Shown: positions 1 through 10,588 of the stretch, one piece after another
How the letters are laid out: each line of letters opens with the position of its first letter
Position numbering within the stretch: position 1 is the first letter of the stretch
From: Agrobacterium vitis
GTDB lineage: Bacteria > Pseudomonadota > Alphaproteobacteria > Rhizobiales > Rhizobiaceae
Direction of reading: 5' to 3'
Assembly: GCF_014926405.1 (NCBI RefSeq)
Contig: NZ_JACXXJ020000005.1
Coordinates: 1,989,001 to 2,053,000, forward strand
DNA length: 64,000 bases
Notes under the pieces: generated by a model
Told to the model about the DNA's origin: nothing
The model's database searches: none
Seen by the model: the letters and a program-made list of their open reading frames with translations, nothing else
Made by a program: the position numbers and the translations under genes

Positions 1-609
1 CCCCGTGGCGTGATAGGCAACCACCACCTTGTCCTGGCTCGTCGCGTCATCCGCTTCGCTATCGGCGTGCAAGCGACGCTCCCAAAGGCTGATGGGAGGA
101 GCTGGTGGCAGGACACGGGCCATCGGTTCGCCAATCGCCTGGAACAATTGCGGCGTGGACAGCCAGAGAATGTCAAGATGGCGGTTCAGGCGCCGCAGCG
201 GATAAAGCGCCCGAAACCATAGAAACAGGCTATAGGCGATATCGGCGTCTCGGCTGGAGATCACCGCATTGATGTCATCATCCAACAGCAGACCGACGCC
301 GGCCAGCTTGTCGGCATGGGTTTCGATCCAGCGCAGCAAGGGTCGCGATGCATAGCGACAGATCACCACAAATGCGCCGTCGGGGTCGAGTGCGCGCCCG
401 TCAAGCTTTCTAATATCGTGAACCTGATAGGGAGGCATGCCCTCTGCACTCAACCGGACGGGCAGATAATAGTCGAATGTGGGGTTTGGAACGCGACCGA
501 AGACCAGAACCGACTTGACTGGGCGGCGCGGCTTTCCATCCGCTTGTTCCCGCAGCCGGGGTCGCGGCAAAACCTGCTCCAGAACGGGCCAGTACCACCG
601 TTTTTTCAT
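1..609 (-). CDS. Glycosyltransferase-like protein, 3' part outside window
   Basis: An open frame starts with ATG at 609 and runs uninterrupted through 203 codons to the left edge, so the C-terminus is missing. The protein begins MKKRWYWPVLEQVLPRPR and contains a stretch reading LLLDDDINAVISS, then LWLSTPQLFQAIGEP. The acidic DDD cluster and the later STPQL segment resemble proteins of polysaccharide clusters that read like GT4/GT1-type glycosyltransferases, but no decisive motif lies in the visible part. Its start overlaps the stop of the upstream glycosyltransferase by ATGA, so the two are probably translationally coupled and act on the same surface polysaccharide. The general role is likely; the sugar and acceptor are unknown. 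Confidence 0.7.
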   Translation of the reverse strand, partial: MKKRWYWPVLEQVLPRPRLREQADGKPRRPVKSVLVFGRVPNPTFDYYLPVRLSAEGMPPYQVHDIRKLDGRALDPDGAFVVICRYASRPLLRWIETHADKLAGVGLLLDDDINAVISSRDADIAYSLFLWFRALYPLRRLNRHLDILWLSTPQLFQAIGEPMARVLPPAPPISLWERRLHADSEADDATSQDKVVVAYHATG

Positions 610-2582
610 CGGATGCGGCCACTCCTTGCCGACAGGTCACGCGGCGCCGCTTCCAGCACGAAATCACCAGCGCTCAGCGAGCAGTTCGGATTGTAGCAGG
701 GATCGTTGTCGATGACCTCGGCCCAGCGTTCGAACATTACCTTCTCCTCTCCGGCAAAGCGCAGCCGCTTTTCGACGGTATCGTCCCGCCCGCGCGATAC
801 GGATTCACGATGAACAAGGCGTGCATGAGGCGTCCAGACGATATCGAGACCGGCACGGCGCAGCTTCAGGCAGTAATCGACATCGTTGAAAGCAACCGGC
901 AAATTCGCTTCATCCATGCCGCCCACCTGAAGCCAATGGCTCTTGCGGGTCAAGAGGCAGGCCGCCGTGACGGCGGAAACATGGCGGCGCTGCGCAAGCA
1001 GGCCATGATCCTCGCCACCATCAGGATCATGAAAATGGAAACTGTGGCGGGCGATGGACCCCGCCCCCAGCGTGACGCCAGCATGTTGCACAAAACCATC
1101 GGGATAGAGCAACAGGGCGCCAACAGCCCCGACTTGAGGATCATCCAACTCGGCATTCATCTCGCCCAGCCAGTCGCGCTCCAGCGGCTCGACATCGTTG
1201 TTGAGCAGCAGGATCCGGTCATGCCGGGCCTGATCGACGCCGAGATTGCAGGCTCGGGAGAAATTAAAGGTGCCAGGCATCGGCAAGCGCCGGACATGAC
1301 CCTCCGCCTCGATCCTGTCGAGAAGAATGCGCGTCGCATCCTCCTTGCTGTCATTGTCGATGACAATAATGTCCAACTCACCATGATCGGTGCGGCCCAG
1401 CAGGCCATCAAGACAGGCGGAGAGAAGATCCGCCCGGTCGCGGGTCGGAATGATCACTGTGACAGGCGGGCGAGAGCTGCCCGGCTGAAGCAAGGGCCGC
1501 GACGGCGTGAGAGCCGGTCGCGCAGAGGACCGGTGAACCAGAACGCGGGGCAGATGAAGAATGTCCCCCGCGGCCGCCGCCTGGATGACGAGTTGGTTCG
1601 CATCGAAATTGGTGACATCGACAGGCTGCGGTAGGCGGGCATGGCGCAAGAGAACGCAGTCCATCGGCAGCCAGCCGGTTTGCACCAAGGGCAGGTTCCA
1701 GGCCGGTTTGAACAACGGCACAGCTGGCTCACCCTTGCGCGTAGTCTGGTCCTCGTCGCAATAGACCCCTGCCGCCTGCGGATTCTGGATCAGGCAGTCG
1801 GCCATCCATTGCAGCGCCCATGGCGACAAGGTGACGCCGGCCGGTACCAGCAGCCAAAACAGATCCTTGTCCTCAGTGCGATTTGACAGGCGATCCGCCA
1901 GATCTTCCAGCTCGGCAAATTCGAAAGCGCGGTAGCTTTGCCGCTCAAGACTTTTGCGCGTAATGGTCCGCCCCTCACCCGCCCCAGTGATACAGACCAA
2001 AACAAGCGGCCCAGAACGACTGTCGATGGCTGGTGGCTTGTCCACCTCATTGCGCAGCCGAAGCCAATCCTGATAGCGGGGGGACGACAAGGCCTCGAAA
2101 TGCCGGAGGAACCGGAACGTCGCACCTTTGACGTTTCGAGCCGCCAGCAAGCGGAGCAAGGTGCGTGCGCTATGAGGCCAGCGGATCAGCACCCGCAGCA
2201 CAGCTTCAGCGATGGACAGCGTGCGGATTGTGACGGTCGGTTGCCGAACTGCCTTGCCCCCATCCTTTGCCGGTGAGGCGACGAGTGCAATAGAGTCCAG
2301 ATCGTCGGGCATCCATCCCAGGAAGCGTCCAGCGTTTTTCACGATCAGCGACCGCTTGAGAATGGCAGGAACCCGCCCGGGACGATGAAGCAAGACACGT
2401 GGCGACGGTCCAAGGTAACCGTCTGGATCATCAACGGAGATCATAACCGGCTTATCGGCGAGATGACGGGCAGCCGGACCCTGCGCGGCGCATACCTGCG
2501 CCAACCCAGCCGAATCCTGTCCATCGAGCACACTGGTCTTCAACGCATTACACCACCGATAAGACCATTGGATGCGCTCCAC
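606..2582 (-). CDS. Two-domain family 2 glycosyltransferase
   Basis: Predicted 658-residue cytoplasmic glycosyltransferase for surface polysaccharide or O-antigen. The C-terminal half (about residues 370-610) is a clear GT2 domain: it opens with PPVTVIIPTRDRADLL, has the IVIDNDS nucleotide-sugar site, LLLNNDVEPLE as the DXD-like metal site, and FNDVDYCLKLRRAG as the catalytic ED-type motif. The middle part (about 190-340) looks like a second, degenerate GT2 fold with a YCDEDQTT acidic motif and FKPAWN. The first codon used here is GTG without a strong ribosome site, so the exact start is uncertain; an in-frame ATG about 46 codons later is possible. It follows the rhamnose operon on the same strand, which makes rhamnosyl transfer a reasonable guess, not a demonstrated activity. 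Confidence 0.85.
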   Translation of the reverse strand: MERIQWSYRWCNALKTSVLDGQDSAGLAQVCAAQGPAARHLADKPVMISVDDPDGYLGPSPRVLLHRPGRVPAILKRSLIVKNAGRFLGWMPDDLDSIALVASPAKDGGKAVRQPTVTIRTLSIAEAVLRVLIRWPHSARTLLRLLAARNVKGATFRFLRHFEALSSPRYQDWLRLRNEVDKPPAIDSRSGPLVLVCITGAGEGRTITRKSLERQSYRAFEFAELEDLADRLSNRTEDKDLFWLLVPAGVTLSPWALQWMADCLIQNPQAAGVYCDEDQTTRKGEPAVPLFKPAWNLPLVQTGWLPMDCVLLRHARLPQPVDVTNFDANQLVIQAAAAGDILHLPRVLVHRSSARPALTPSRPLLQPGSSRPPVTVIIPTRDRADLLSACLDGLLGRTDHGELDIIVIDNDSKEDATRILLDRIEAEGHVRRLPMPGTFNFSRACNLGVDQARHDRILLLNNDVEPLERDWLGEMNAELDDPQVGAVGALLLYPDGFVQHAGVTLGAGSIARHSFHFHDPDGGEDHGLLAQRRHVSAVTAACLLTRKSHWLQVGGMDEANLPVAFNDVDYCLKLRRAGLDIVWTPHARLVHRESVSRGRDDTVEKRLRFAGEEKVMFERWAEVIDNDPCYNPNCSLSAGDFVLEAAPRDLSARSGRIR

Positions 2583-2721
2583 AGCCGATACAATATTTCA
2601 TCGGGCCTCACTTTTGAAACGCCAACACCGACCGCAACGAGACCTCTGCCCGCGTTTTACCGCATAAACCTTAAATCAAAGTCGATTTGAGGAAAAAATT
2701 ATGCAGCATATATAAACTGTT

Positions 2722-2754
2722 ACAGCGCCACACCCTCTCAGGTGCGTGGCGCTG
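2722..2754 (-). terminator. Hairpin downstream of rfbA
   Basis: Perfect 10-bp arms, acagcgccac (2722-2731) and gtggcgctgt (2745-2754), with an additional inner acc/ggt pairing. It lies just past the rfbA stop. A T-run on the leftward strand occurs only about 22 nt later (2693-2700), so this may be an attenuating or RNA-stabilising hairpin rather than a canonical terminator. Confidence 0.45.
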
Positions 2755-2784
2755 TATTGCAGATACGCGTCCGGTTTAAAAGCG

Positions 2785-3648
2785 TTAGAGCACTTTTTTC
2801 AGCAGATATTGCCCATAAGCGCTCTTGCCATATTGCAGGCCGAGCGCCTCCAACTGCTGAGCGTCGATGAAGCCGAGCCGATAGGCGATCTCTTCCGGGC
2901 AGGAAATCTTGAAGCCCTGACGGCGTTCCAGCGTGGCGACGAATTCCGAGGCGTCGAGCAGACTGTCGGGCGTGCCGGTATCCAGCCACGCATAGCCACG
3001 GCCCATTTTCTCGACATTAAGCCGGCCGCGTTCCAGATAGACCCGGTTGACGTCGGTGATTTCCAGCTCGCCACGCGCCGATGGCTTGAGGTTTGCTGCG
3101 ATATCGACGACATCCTTGTCGTAGAAATATAGCCCGGTCACGGCCCAGCTCGACCGCGGCGTTGGCGGCTTTTCCTCGATCGAAATCGCCTTCATGTCCT
3201 TGTCGAATTCCACCACGCCATAGCGTTCTGGATCATTGACGTGATAGGCAAATACGGTTGCCCCGTCATTGCGTTCCACAGCACTTCTGAACAGGTCGTT
3301 GACACCATGGCCATAGAAAATATTGTCGCCGAGGATCAAACAAGACGGATTAGAGCCGACGAAATCCGCGCCGATAATATAGGCCTGCGCCAGGCCATCC
3401 GGTGACGGCTGCTCGGCATAGGTCAACGAAATCCCCCATTTCGACCCATCGCCCAGCAGGCTTTGAAAGTTCGGCAGATCCTTTGGCGTCGAGATGATCA
3501 GGATGTCGCGAATCCCGGCCAGCATCAGCGTCGAGAGCGGATAATAGATCATCGGCTTGTCATAGACAGGCATGAGCTGCTTGGAGGTGACTAGCGTCAT
3601 GGGATGCAGGCGGGTGCCGCTGCCACCGGCTAGAATGATACCCTTCAT
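2785..3648 (-). CDS. rfbA: Glucose-1-phosphate thymidylyltransferase RfbA/RmlA
   Basis: Makes dTDP-glucose from glucose-1-phosphate and dTTP, the first step of dTDP-L-rhamnose synthesis, in the cytoplasm. The 287-residue protein has the usual family length. It begins [16 protein letters not shown], the nucleotidyltransferase signature, followed by [16 protein letters not shown], and has LGDNIFYG and ISIEEKPP further on. ATG at 3648 is preceded by GGAG seven bases upstream. It is the last gene of the leftward set rfbC-rfbB-rfbD-rfbA; the gap to rfbD holds a palindromic repeat. All four enzymes of the pathway are present and intact, so the cell should make dTDP-rhamnose. Confidence 0.97.
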   Translation of the reverse strand: MKGIILAGGSGTRLHPMTLVTSKQLMPVYDKPMIYYPLSTLMLAGIRDILIISTPKDLPNFQSLLGDGSKWGISLTYAEQPSPDGLAQAYIIGADFVGSNPSCLILGDNIFYGHGVNDLFRSAVERNDGATVFAYHVNDPERYGVVEFDKDMKAISIEEKPPTPRSSWAVTGLYFYDKDVVDIAANLKPSARGELEITDVNRVYLERGRLNVEKMGRGYAWLDTGTPDSLLDASEFVATLERRQGFKISCPEEIAYRLGFIDAQQLEALGLQYGKSAYGQYLLKKVL

Positions 3649-3679
3649 TTATAAAACTCCTGACACGTCATTTGTGTTC

Positions 3680-3727
3680 GTTGTCTTTTGAGGAAAGCTG
3701 GCGACCAGTTTTCCCTAGACAAACTCT
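3680..3727. repeat. Palindromic intergenic repeat, copy A
   Basis: Contains the family core ttgtctttt...ttttccct...gacaaactct with an internal inverted repeat (aggaaa-ctgg / ccag-ttttcc). It sits between rfbD and rfbA and reaches into the rfbD stop codon. Copies with the same order of blocks occur near 22.6, 25.9, 44.7 and 53.0 kb. Confidence 0.65.
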
Positions 3728-4631
3728 AAACTGCGGCTGGTCGGCGTAACCGGTCGATGACCAGTTGCGTCGATACGCGCCAATCGGGGATATCGATAGC
3801 ATGAACTCTGGCCAGTTTGGCGCAATCCAGCCGGGAGTTCGCAGGCCGTTTGGCGGGCGTCGGGTAGGCGCTGGCCGGGATTGGATTGACTTTGGTCGAA
3901 GGGCCGTTTTGCTCAGCCGACAGCCTGAAAATTTCAGTTGCAAACTCCGCCCAGCTCGCCTCTCCCGTTCCCGTCATATGGAACGTGCCGCGCAGATCGG
4001 CGGCCTTGGACGACAGCAGGTTTTCGGCAACTGTCAGCACAGCATCGGCAATATCGAGAGCCGAGGTCGGATTGCCGATCTGGTCGGCCACTACGCCCAG
4101 TTCATCCCGGGTTTCGGCCAGCCGCAACATGGTCAGCAGAAAATTCTTGCCGAACGGGCTATAGACCCAGGCCGTACGCAGGATCGCGTGGTTATCGGTT
4201 TCAGCCGCCACCCGGCGCTCGCCTTCCAGCTTGCTGCGGCCATAGACGCCAAGCGGCGCAACCGGATCGGCTTCGTTATAGGGCGAAGCCTTGCTGCCAT
4301 CGAAGACATAATCGGTCGAGATATGGATGATCGGGATATCCAGCGCCTTGGCAACCCGCGCCAATTCCCCCGGCCCTTCGCCATTGACCGCAAAGGCCGC
4401 AGCCTCGTCGGTTTCGGCCTGGTCGACCGCGGTATAAGCGGCAGCCGAAATAATCAGGTCGGGTTTCGCTGCCCGCACGGCCGCTTCAATCGTCGCGGGA
4501 TCGGCCAGATCAAGCTGTGGCCGACCCAGGGCGACCAGGTCGATATCCTTGCGATCGCTGGCTTTCTCAAGCAGTGATTGAACGACCTGTCCGGCCAGGC
4601 CCGTCACCAGATAGCGCTTCACGCCGCTCAT
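3726..4631 (-). CDS. rfbD: dTDP-4-dehydrorhamnose reductase RfbD/RmlD
   Basis: Last enzymatic step of dTDP-L-rhamnose synthesis: NAD(P)H-dependent reduction of dTDP-4-dehydrorhamnose. The 301-residue protein has an N-terminal Rossmann motif ([10 protein letters not shown]), ISTDYVFDG, and the short-chain dehydrogenase catalytic Y-x3-K as [12 protein letters not shown] at 4631 overlaps the rfbB stop by ATGA, indicating translational coupling. The stop codon lies at the edge of palindromic repeat A. Family length and motifs leave little doubt. Confidence 0.96.
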   Translation of the reverse strand: MSGVKRYLVTGLAGQVVQSLLEKASDRKDIDLVALGRPQLDLADPATIEAAVRAAKPDLIISAAAYTAVDQAETDEAAAFAVNGEGPGELARVAKALDIPIIHISTDYVFDGSKASPYNEADPVAPLGVYGRSKLEGERRVAAETDNHAILRTAWVYSPFGKNFLLTMLRLAETRDELGVVADQIGNPTSALDIADAVLTVAENLLSSKAADLRGTFHMTGTGEASWAEFATEIFRLSAEQNGPSTKVNPIPASAYPTPAKRPANSRLDCAKLARVHAIDIPDWRVSTQLVIDRLRRPAAV

Positions 4632-5686
4632 TTGCTCGCGGCTTTCAGCAGGCCAAGACGGCTACCGTCATAGCCCTGGCGCAACGGTTCCCACCACCAG
4701 CGGTTTTCAAGATACCATTTCACGGTTTTCTCGATGCCGGTCTCGAAATTTTCCTGGGCCTTCCAGCCGAGTTCGGTTTCCAGCCGCGTCGCGTCGATGG
4801 CATAACGGGCGTCGTGGCCGGGGCGGTCGGTCACATATTGGATCAGCTTCTCATGCGGTGTACCCGACGGATGCAGCTCATCCATCAGCGCGCAGACGCG
4901 GGTGACGACGTCGATATTGCGCCGCTCATTGCGTCCGCCGACATTATAGGTTTCGCCGATCTGCCCACGCTCGGCGATGATATCAAGCGCCCTGGCATGG
5001 TCTTCGACATAAAGCCAATCACGGATATTGGCGCCATTACCGTAAACCGGCAGAGGCTTGCCTTCCATCGCGTTGATGATCATCAGCGGAATGAGCTTTT
5101 CCGGGAAATGGAAGGGGCCGTAATTGTTGGAGCAATTCGACACCACCACCGGCAGGCCGTAGGTGCGCGCCCAGGCCTTGGCGAGATGGTCGGAAGCCGC
5201 TTTCGAGGCTGAATAAGGAGAGCTTGGATCATAAGGGGTGGTTTCGGTAAACAGACCCTCATCGCCCAGCGAACCATAGACTTCGTCAGTGGAGACATGC
5301 AGGAAGCGGAAACCGTCCTTGCTCGCACCTTCCAGCCCCTGCCAGTAGGCCCGGGCGCATTCCAGCATGGTGAACGTGCCGAGCACGTTGGTCTCGACGA
5401 AATCCTTGGCACCGGTAATCGAGCGGTCGACATGGCTTTCGGCGGCCAGATGCATGACGCGGTCAGGCTTGAAGCTTGTAAAAGCCGAGGCAATCGCCTG
5501 GCCGTCGCAGATATCGGCCTGAAGGAACCGGTAAAGCGGATTTGCCTCAACCGATTTCAGCGAGGTCAAGGTACCCGCATAGGTCAGCTTATCGACATTC
5601 AGGACGTCATAGCCTTTTTCAAGCACCAGATGGCGAACAACGGCCGATCCGATAAAGCCGGCACCGCCGGTTACAAGTACGCGCAT
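4628..5686 (-). CDS. rfbB: dTDP-glucose 4,6-dehydratase RfbB/RmlB
   Basis: Converts dTDP-glucose to dTDP-4-keto-6-deoxyglucose. At 352 residues it matches the family length. Visible signatures are [16 protein letters not shown] at the N-terminus (NAD binding), [19 protein letters not shown] with the catalytic DE pair, and [11 protein letters not shown] with the Y-x3-K. ATG at 5686 has AGGGGA about ten bases upstream. It overlaps rfbD by 4 nt and lies 54 nt downstream of rfbC, in one probable operon transcribed leftwards. Confidence 0.97.
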   Translation of the reverse strand: MRVLVTGGAGFIGSAVVRHLVLEKGYDVLNVDKLTYAGTLTSLKSVEANPLYRFLQADICDGQAIASAFTSFKPDRVMHLAAESHVDRSITGAKDFVETNVLGTFTMLECARAYWQGLEGASKDGFRFLHVSTDEVYGSLGDEGLFTETTPYDPSSPYSASKAASDHLAKAWARTYGLPVVVSNCSNNYGPFHFPEKLIPLMIINAMEGKPLPVYGNGANIRDWLYVEDHARALDIIAERGQIGETYNVGGRNERRNIDVVTRVCALMDELHPSGTPHEKLIQYVTDRPGHDARYAIDATRLETELGWKAQENFETGIEKTVKWYLENRWWWEPLRQGYDGSRLGLLKAASK

Positions 5687-5740
5687 GATTTTCGATATCC
5701 CCTAGCGTTCATAGAGCTGACAGGTAAAAAGCAGAGATGC

Positions 5741-6304
5741 TTAAGGCCGATAGACGAAATTCGTCTCAAGCTCGCTCAGTTTCGGCTGCTTCTTGTCCTT
5801 CTCAGACAGAATGGCATTGTCCTCCGTCACCGGCCAGTCGATCGCCAGAGCCGGATCGTTCCACAACAGGCCCCGGTCATGATCCGGGCTGTAATAATCC
5901 GTCACCTTGTAGCTGATCACGGTATTGGGCTGCAATGTGCAGAAGCCATGGGCAAAACCCGGCGGCACCCAAAGCTGGCAGCCGTTTTCGGCAGTCAGTT
6001 CGGCTTTGACCATCTGGCCGTAGGTCGGCGAACCCTGGCGAATATCGACAGCGACATCCAGCAAAGCGCCAGCCGCACAGGACACGAGCTTGCCCTGCGC
6101 CCTCGGGTTCAACTGGAAATGCAGGCCGCGCACCGTGCCGACCTCGGCCGAAAACGACTTGTTGTCCTGAACGAAGGTGAAAGATCCCACTTCGCTTTCA
6201 AACAGGCTGGCACGGAAGGTTTCCATGAAATAGCCCCGCGCGTCCCCAAACCGCTTTGGAGTGATCAGGAAAACACCCGACAGCTTCGTTTCTTCAAACT
6301 GCAT
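5741..6304 (-). CDS. rfbC: dTDP-4-dehydrorhamnose 3,5-epimerase RfbC/RmlC
   Basis: Cupin-fold epimerase acting between RfbB and RfbD. The 187-residue protein shows the family features FGDARGYFMETF near the N-terminus, VRGLHFQ with the catalytic histidine region, VDIRQGSPTYG, and WVPPGFAHGF. ATG at 6304 has AAGGGA seven bases upstream. It is the first gene of the leftward rhamnose operon, so the promoter should lie in 6305-6487, which contains no other gene. Confidence 0.96.
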   Translation of the reverse strand: MQFEETKLSGVFLITPKRFGDARGYFMETFRASLFESEVGSFTFVQDNKSFSAEVGTVRGLHFQLNPRAQGKLVSCAAGALLDVAVDIRQGSPTYGQMVKAELTAENGCQLWVPPGFAHGFCTLQPNTVISYKVTDYYSPDHDRGLLWNDPALAIDWPVTEDNAILSEKDKKQPKLSELETNFVYRP

Positions 6305-6487
6305 TCTTATCCCTTTGAATTAAGCCCCTCGCGCAGTTAACAATCTCGGTCCATCAGAGCAAGTAAAATGCTAGCTGCCCACCGTCTTAACCGGAAGATT
6401 ATGACGTTATTCGGACAGTCCCTGTGACCAGCTGCCACCATTGCAGGCAAGCGATTGCCATTTATGTCTCTTTACGACACCATCCGC

Positions 6488-8122
6488 TCAAAACGGCGCC
6501 CCCTCCAAAAAGCTCGAGAACGGTACGAAGGCCGACGAGCAATCGAGCGGCGGAACCGGATCTTCTTCACTGGCATCCACGAGATTGACTGTTTTCACCC
6601 GGCGCGCTGGATCTGCCTTCAGAAGGTCGGCAAAGCTGACCGGACCAGGGCCCAGCGTGACATGCGCATTGAGCGGAGGATCTTTTGCCGCCGGATCGGC
6701 AGAACCAGTCAAAAGCGGCTGAGGGCCGTCGAATTGGATCGTGTCGAGGAACAGGCCGAGCGGCTGATAATGCGCATTATCCCTGATGCCACGTAAAACC
6801 ACATGGCCACCGCTGCCGGTCGTACTACCTGTGTAACGCAGGTTGCGCACCGTGATGCCGGAAAAATCAGGGATGCGATCACCGGTTTTGTCCGAGTAGC
6901 GGGTATCGAACACCAAGGGGAAGGCGACATTGCGCATGCAGACATCTTCATACAGCACATTGGTGACCTTGCCGCCGCGCGAGGTGTCCGACTTTATCCG
7001 CAGGCCATTGCCGTTGGGACTATCATGGCCATCCATCACCAGATCATAGACATGGATACCGTCCACGCCAGCATCGGTCTCGGAGCCAATCGACATCCCG
7101 TGGCCGTAATAGAACCGGTTATGGGCAAAAGTCATGCGCGTCGATGGTTTGTCGCCACCCGCCTTGATCGCCACATGATCGTCGCCGGTGCTGATCGCGC
7201 TGTAGGCGAGCACGACTTTCGAGGACTGACCCGGGTCGAAACCATCGGTATTTTTGACCGTATCAGGCGTGAAACAGGTGGCGGGCGTCAGCTTGTCTGG
7301 CGTGGTCTCCGGCGGGCAAGCGTAATTCGGGCGGGTATAGACGGCACTGGGGCTGAGGATCTTGATCCCCCAGGCGGTCAGGCCCGTCACACCATTGCTC
7401 ACCACATGAAAATTCGGGCTGTTCAACAGCGTAATCCGGTACAGGGCAAAATTCTCGCCGCCATCGATTTCCACCAACCGGAACACATGCTGGATCAGCC
7501 CCTGCTTGGATTGCCACGCCACATCCCACCAGGATCGCTTACCAGCATTGTCGCCGGACAGCAGCAGCGAACCGCCGCGTCCATCGATCTTTCCTTCGCC
7601 AACGATGCCAGCAGCTTTGGTGTCCTTGGCCGCAATCAGCGGCTTGCAGGTCTTGGCGGCAGAGCTATTGGCCGTGCCGCAATCGCCAGCACCGCTGTCG
7701 TAATCCCTGGGATCGCGGGAGGCAAACAGCGTCACGCCCTTGTCGATCCACAGCACGACACCGCTCTTCAAGCTCAGCGGCCCGCTCAAAAACGCATCCT
7801 GCCCCTCACCGCCGGGCACGAGCTTGACGGCACCGCCCGCGCAGCCGTCAATGGCAGCCTGCAAGCGCATCTGGTCTGGATGGGGGGCCTTGCCATCGGC
7901 ATCGGCATGGTCGAGGGAGCCGTCCTTGGCCGTCAGGCCAGCCGTCAATGTCGCGCAGAGATTTGAGGGAACCTCCGGCGCGGTCACCGACCCCCACTGG
8001 GTGGCAACAGCCGGCTCCGCCGCCAAGACAGTAACCGGCGACAGGGCGCAAATGGCGACCGCGCCAAGCATCCGACCTAAAGCAGACCGTTGAAACAGGT
8101 GGGCAAAAACAGGTCCGGGCAT
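6488..8122 (-). CDS. pehA: Secreted polygalacturonase, glycoside hydrolase family 28
   Basis: Hydrolyses alpha-1,4 bonds of polygalacturonate in plant cell walls. The 544-residue product from ATG 8122 has a signal peptide (hydrophobic MLGAVAICALSPVTVLA followed by AEP), so it should be exported. All GH28 signatures are present: NTDG with the first catalytic Asp, GDDHVAIKAG with the Asp pair, YGHGMSIGSE with the conserved His, and RIKSD. ATG 8122 is preferred because AAGGA lies seven bases upstream; ATG 8146 and TTG 8155 are also in frame. Agrobacterium vitis carries a pehA polygalacturonase of about this size, linked to root decay; the symbol rests on that comparison. It stands alone on the minus strand between the rhamnose operon and cysS. 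Confidence 0.92.
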   Translation of the reverse strand: MPGPVFAHLFQRSALGRMLGAVAICALSPVTVLAAEPAVATQWGSVTAPEVPSNLCATLTAGLTAKDGSLDHADADGKAPHPDQMRLQAAIDGCAGGAVKLVPGGEGQDAFLSGPLSLKSGVVLWIDKGVTLFASRDPRDYDSGAGDCGTANSSAAKTCKPLIAAKDTKAAGIVGEGKIDGRGGSLLLSGDNAGKRSWWDVAWQSKQGLIQHVFRLVEIDGGENFALYRITLLNSPNFHVVSNGVTGLTAWGIKILSPSAVYTRPNYACPPETTPDKLTPATCFTPDTVKNTDGFDPGQSSKVVLAYSAISTGDDHVAIKAGGDKPSTRMTFAHNRFYYGHGMSIGSETDAGVDGIHVYDLVMDGHDSPNGNGLRIKSDTSRGGKVTNVLYEDVCMRNVAFPLVFDTRYSDKTGDRIPDFSGITVRNLRYTGSTTGSGGHVVLRGIRDNAHYQPLGLFLDTIQFDGPQPLLTGSADPAAKDPPLNAHVTLGPGPVSFADLLKADPARRVKTVNLVDASEEDPVPPLDCSSAFVPFSSFLEGAPF

Positions 8123-8155
8123 AGGCTTATCCTTCAGCGGCGGCATGTAAAACAA

Positions 8156-8467
8156 CAGTTCGCGCCCATCTTCAAACGGGTGAATGGCCCGAAATCAAGG
8201 CCGCAGCGTGCGCTTGTCGATGGGATAAAGCAAAAAATTTTCACCACTGCGTAAAAACCGGCAGAGACCGACCAGAAGGCGCAAAAATCCGTTGACCAAA
8301 AACCGGGGCCGGGTCATAAAGCCAGCCATGAAAACGAGCACCTGCATTATCTGCTGGATCATTATTCGCTAGCGCATTCGCTGGCCCGGCCGTTTTCGTC
8401 TCTTGTAAAAGTCCCAGATGACAAACGCTTCGGTCCAGCCGGGTTTATACACGTCTGGGAGACTGAC
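8156..8467. promoter_or_regulatory. Divergent intergenic region pehA/cysS
   Basis: No gene is visible. A candidate sigma-70 promoter for cysS is TTGACC (8292-8297) with a 17-bp spacer and CATAAA (8315-8320), about 150 nt before the start. The pehA promoter must also lie here, but no clear pair was picked out. Confidence 0.4.
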
Positions 8468-9853
<1,386 letters not shown>

Positions 9854-9854
9854 T

Positions 9855-9901
9855 TTGCATGGTGAAGATCACTGGCATATGCTAAAGCCTATGCCAGTGA
9901 T
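9855..9901 (+). promoter_or_regulatory. Promoter and 12-bp palindromic operator of the vapBC pair
   Basis: TTGCAT (9855-9860), 17-bp spacer, TATGCT (9878-9883) forms a good sigma-70 promoter. A perfect inverted repeat, atcactggcata (9868-9879) and tatgccagtgat (9890-9901), covers the -10 and the expected start site. VapB-type antitoxins usually repress their own promoter through such palindromes, so this is a likely operator. There is no T-run, which argues against a cysS terminator. Confidence 0.65.
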
Positions 9902-9911
9902 GGAGGCAAAT

Positions 9912-10163
9912 ATGAGTGTGGAGCAGGAAAGACATGTGCGGGTGTTCAAGAACGGTCGGAATCGCGCCGTCCGCATCCCCGTGGAATTCGAGTTTCCGGG
10001 CGATGAAGTGATCATGCGCAAGGAAGGCGACCGGATCATTATTGAGCCTGTCAACGACAAGAAGCAAAATCTGATCGAGTGGCTGCGTAGTCAGCCGCCT
10101 ATCGAGGAGGATTTTCCCGATTTTGATCTGATTGAACCACCGCCGAGACCAGTCGATCTATGA
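9912..10163 (+). CDS. vapB: VapB/AbrB-type antitoxin
   Basis: 83-residue antitoxin. The first 45 residues form a swapped-hairpin AbrB/MazE-like DNA-binding domain (HVRVFKNGRNRAVRIP, then MRKEGDRIIIEP). The acidic, proline-rich tail (PPIEEDFPDFDLIEPP) is typical of the toxin-wrapping part. ATG 9912 is chosen because GGAGG lies eight bases upstream; the frame is open to 9855, but that extension would run through the promoter. The gene overlaps the PIN toxin by ATGA. The pair should act as a type II toxin-antitoxin module with autoregulation at the upstream palindrome. Confidence 0.88.
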   Translation: MSVEQERHVRVFKNGRNRAVRIPVEFEFPGDEVIMRKEGDRIIIEPVNDKKQNLIEWLRSQPPIEEDFPDFDLIEPPPRPVDL

Positions 10164-10585
10164 TAACCGCGCGCTACATGCTCGACACCAATATTATCTC
10201 TGATGTGGTGCGAAATCCTATGGGCAGGGCGGCAGACGTTATGCATGGCCTCAACCGTGACGATATTTGCCTGAGTTCAATTGTTCTGTCGGAAATCCTG
10301 TTTGGCATACAGCGCAAAGGCTTCGAGCGGCTTACTCGTCTGGTTGAAGGGGTCTTGGAAAGGATCGCTGTCATTGCCTATGATGATTTGGCGGGCCGTC
10401 ATTATGCTGAGATTCGCACCGCCTTGGAAAAACAGGGAACACCTATCGGCGCAACCGACCTGTTCATCGCCGCCCATGCGCTGTCGCTGGATATGGTTCT
10501 GGTCACCAACAATACCCGTGAATTTGCCCGCGTACCCGGGCTGAAACTGGAAAACTGGCTCGAAACCGCACATAAGGGGCAATAG
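10160..10585 (+). CDS. vapC: VapC-type PIN-domain ribonuclease toxin
   Basis: 141-residue PIN domain protein. The acidic catalytic residues are visible: Asp in MLDTNIISD near residue 8, Glu in SSIVLSEILFG, Asp in IGATDLFIAAHA near residue 100, followed by VTNNTREFARVPGL. PIN toxins cleave tRNA or other RNA and are neutralised by the co-expressed antitoxin. It overlaps the antitoxin gene by 4 nt. GFA gene 1 follows 3 nt after its stop, so read-through from this promoter into the GFA genes is possible. The toxin looks intact. Confidence 0.92.
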   Translation: MITARYMLDTNIISDVVRNPMGRAADVMHGLNRDDICLSSIVLSEILFGIQRKGFERLTRLVEGVLERIAVIAYDDLAGRHYAEIRTALEKQGTPIGATDLFIAAHALSLDMVLVTNNTREFARVPGLKLENWLETAHKGQ

Positions 10586-10588
10586 GCC

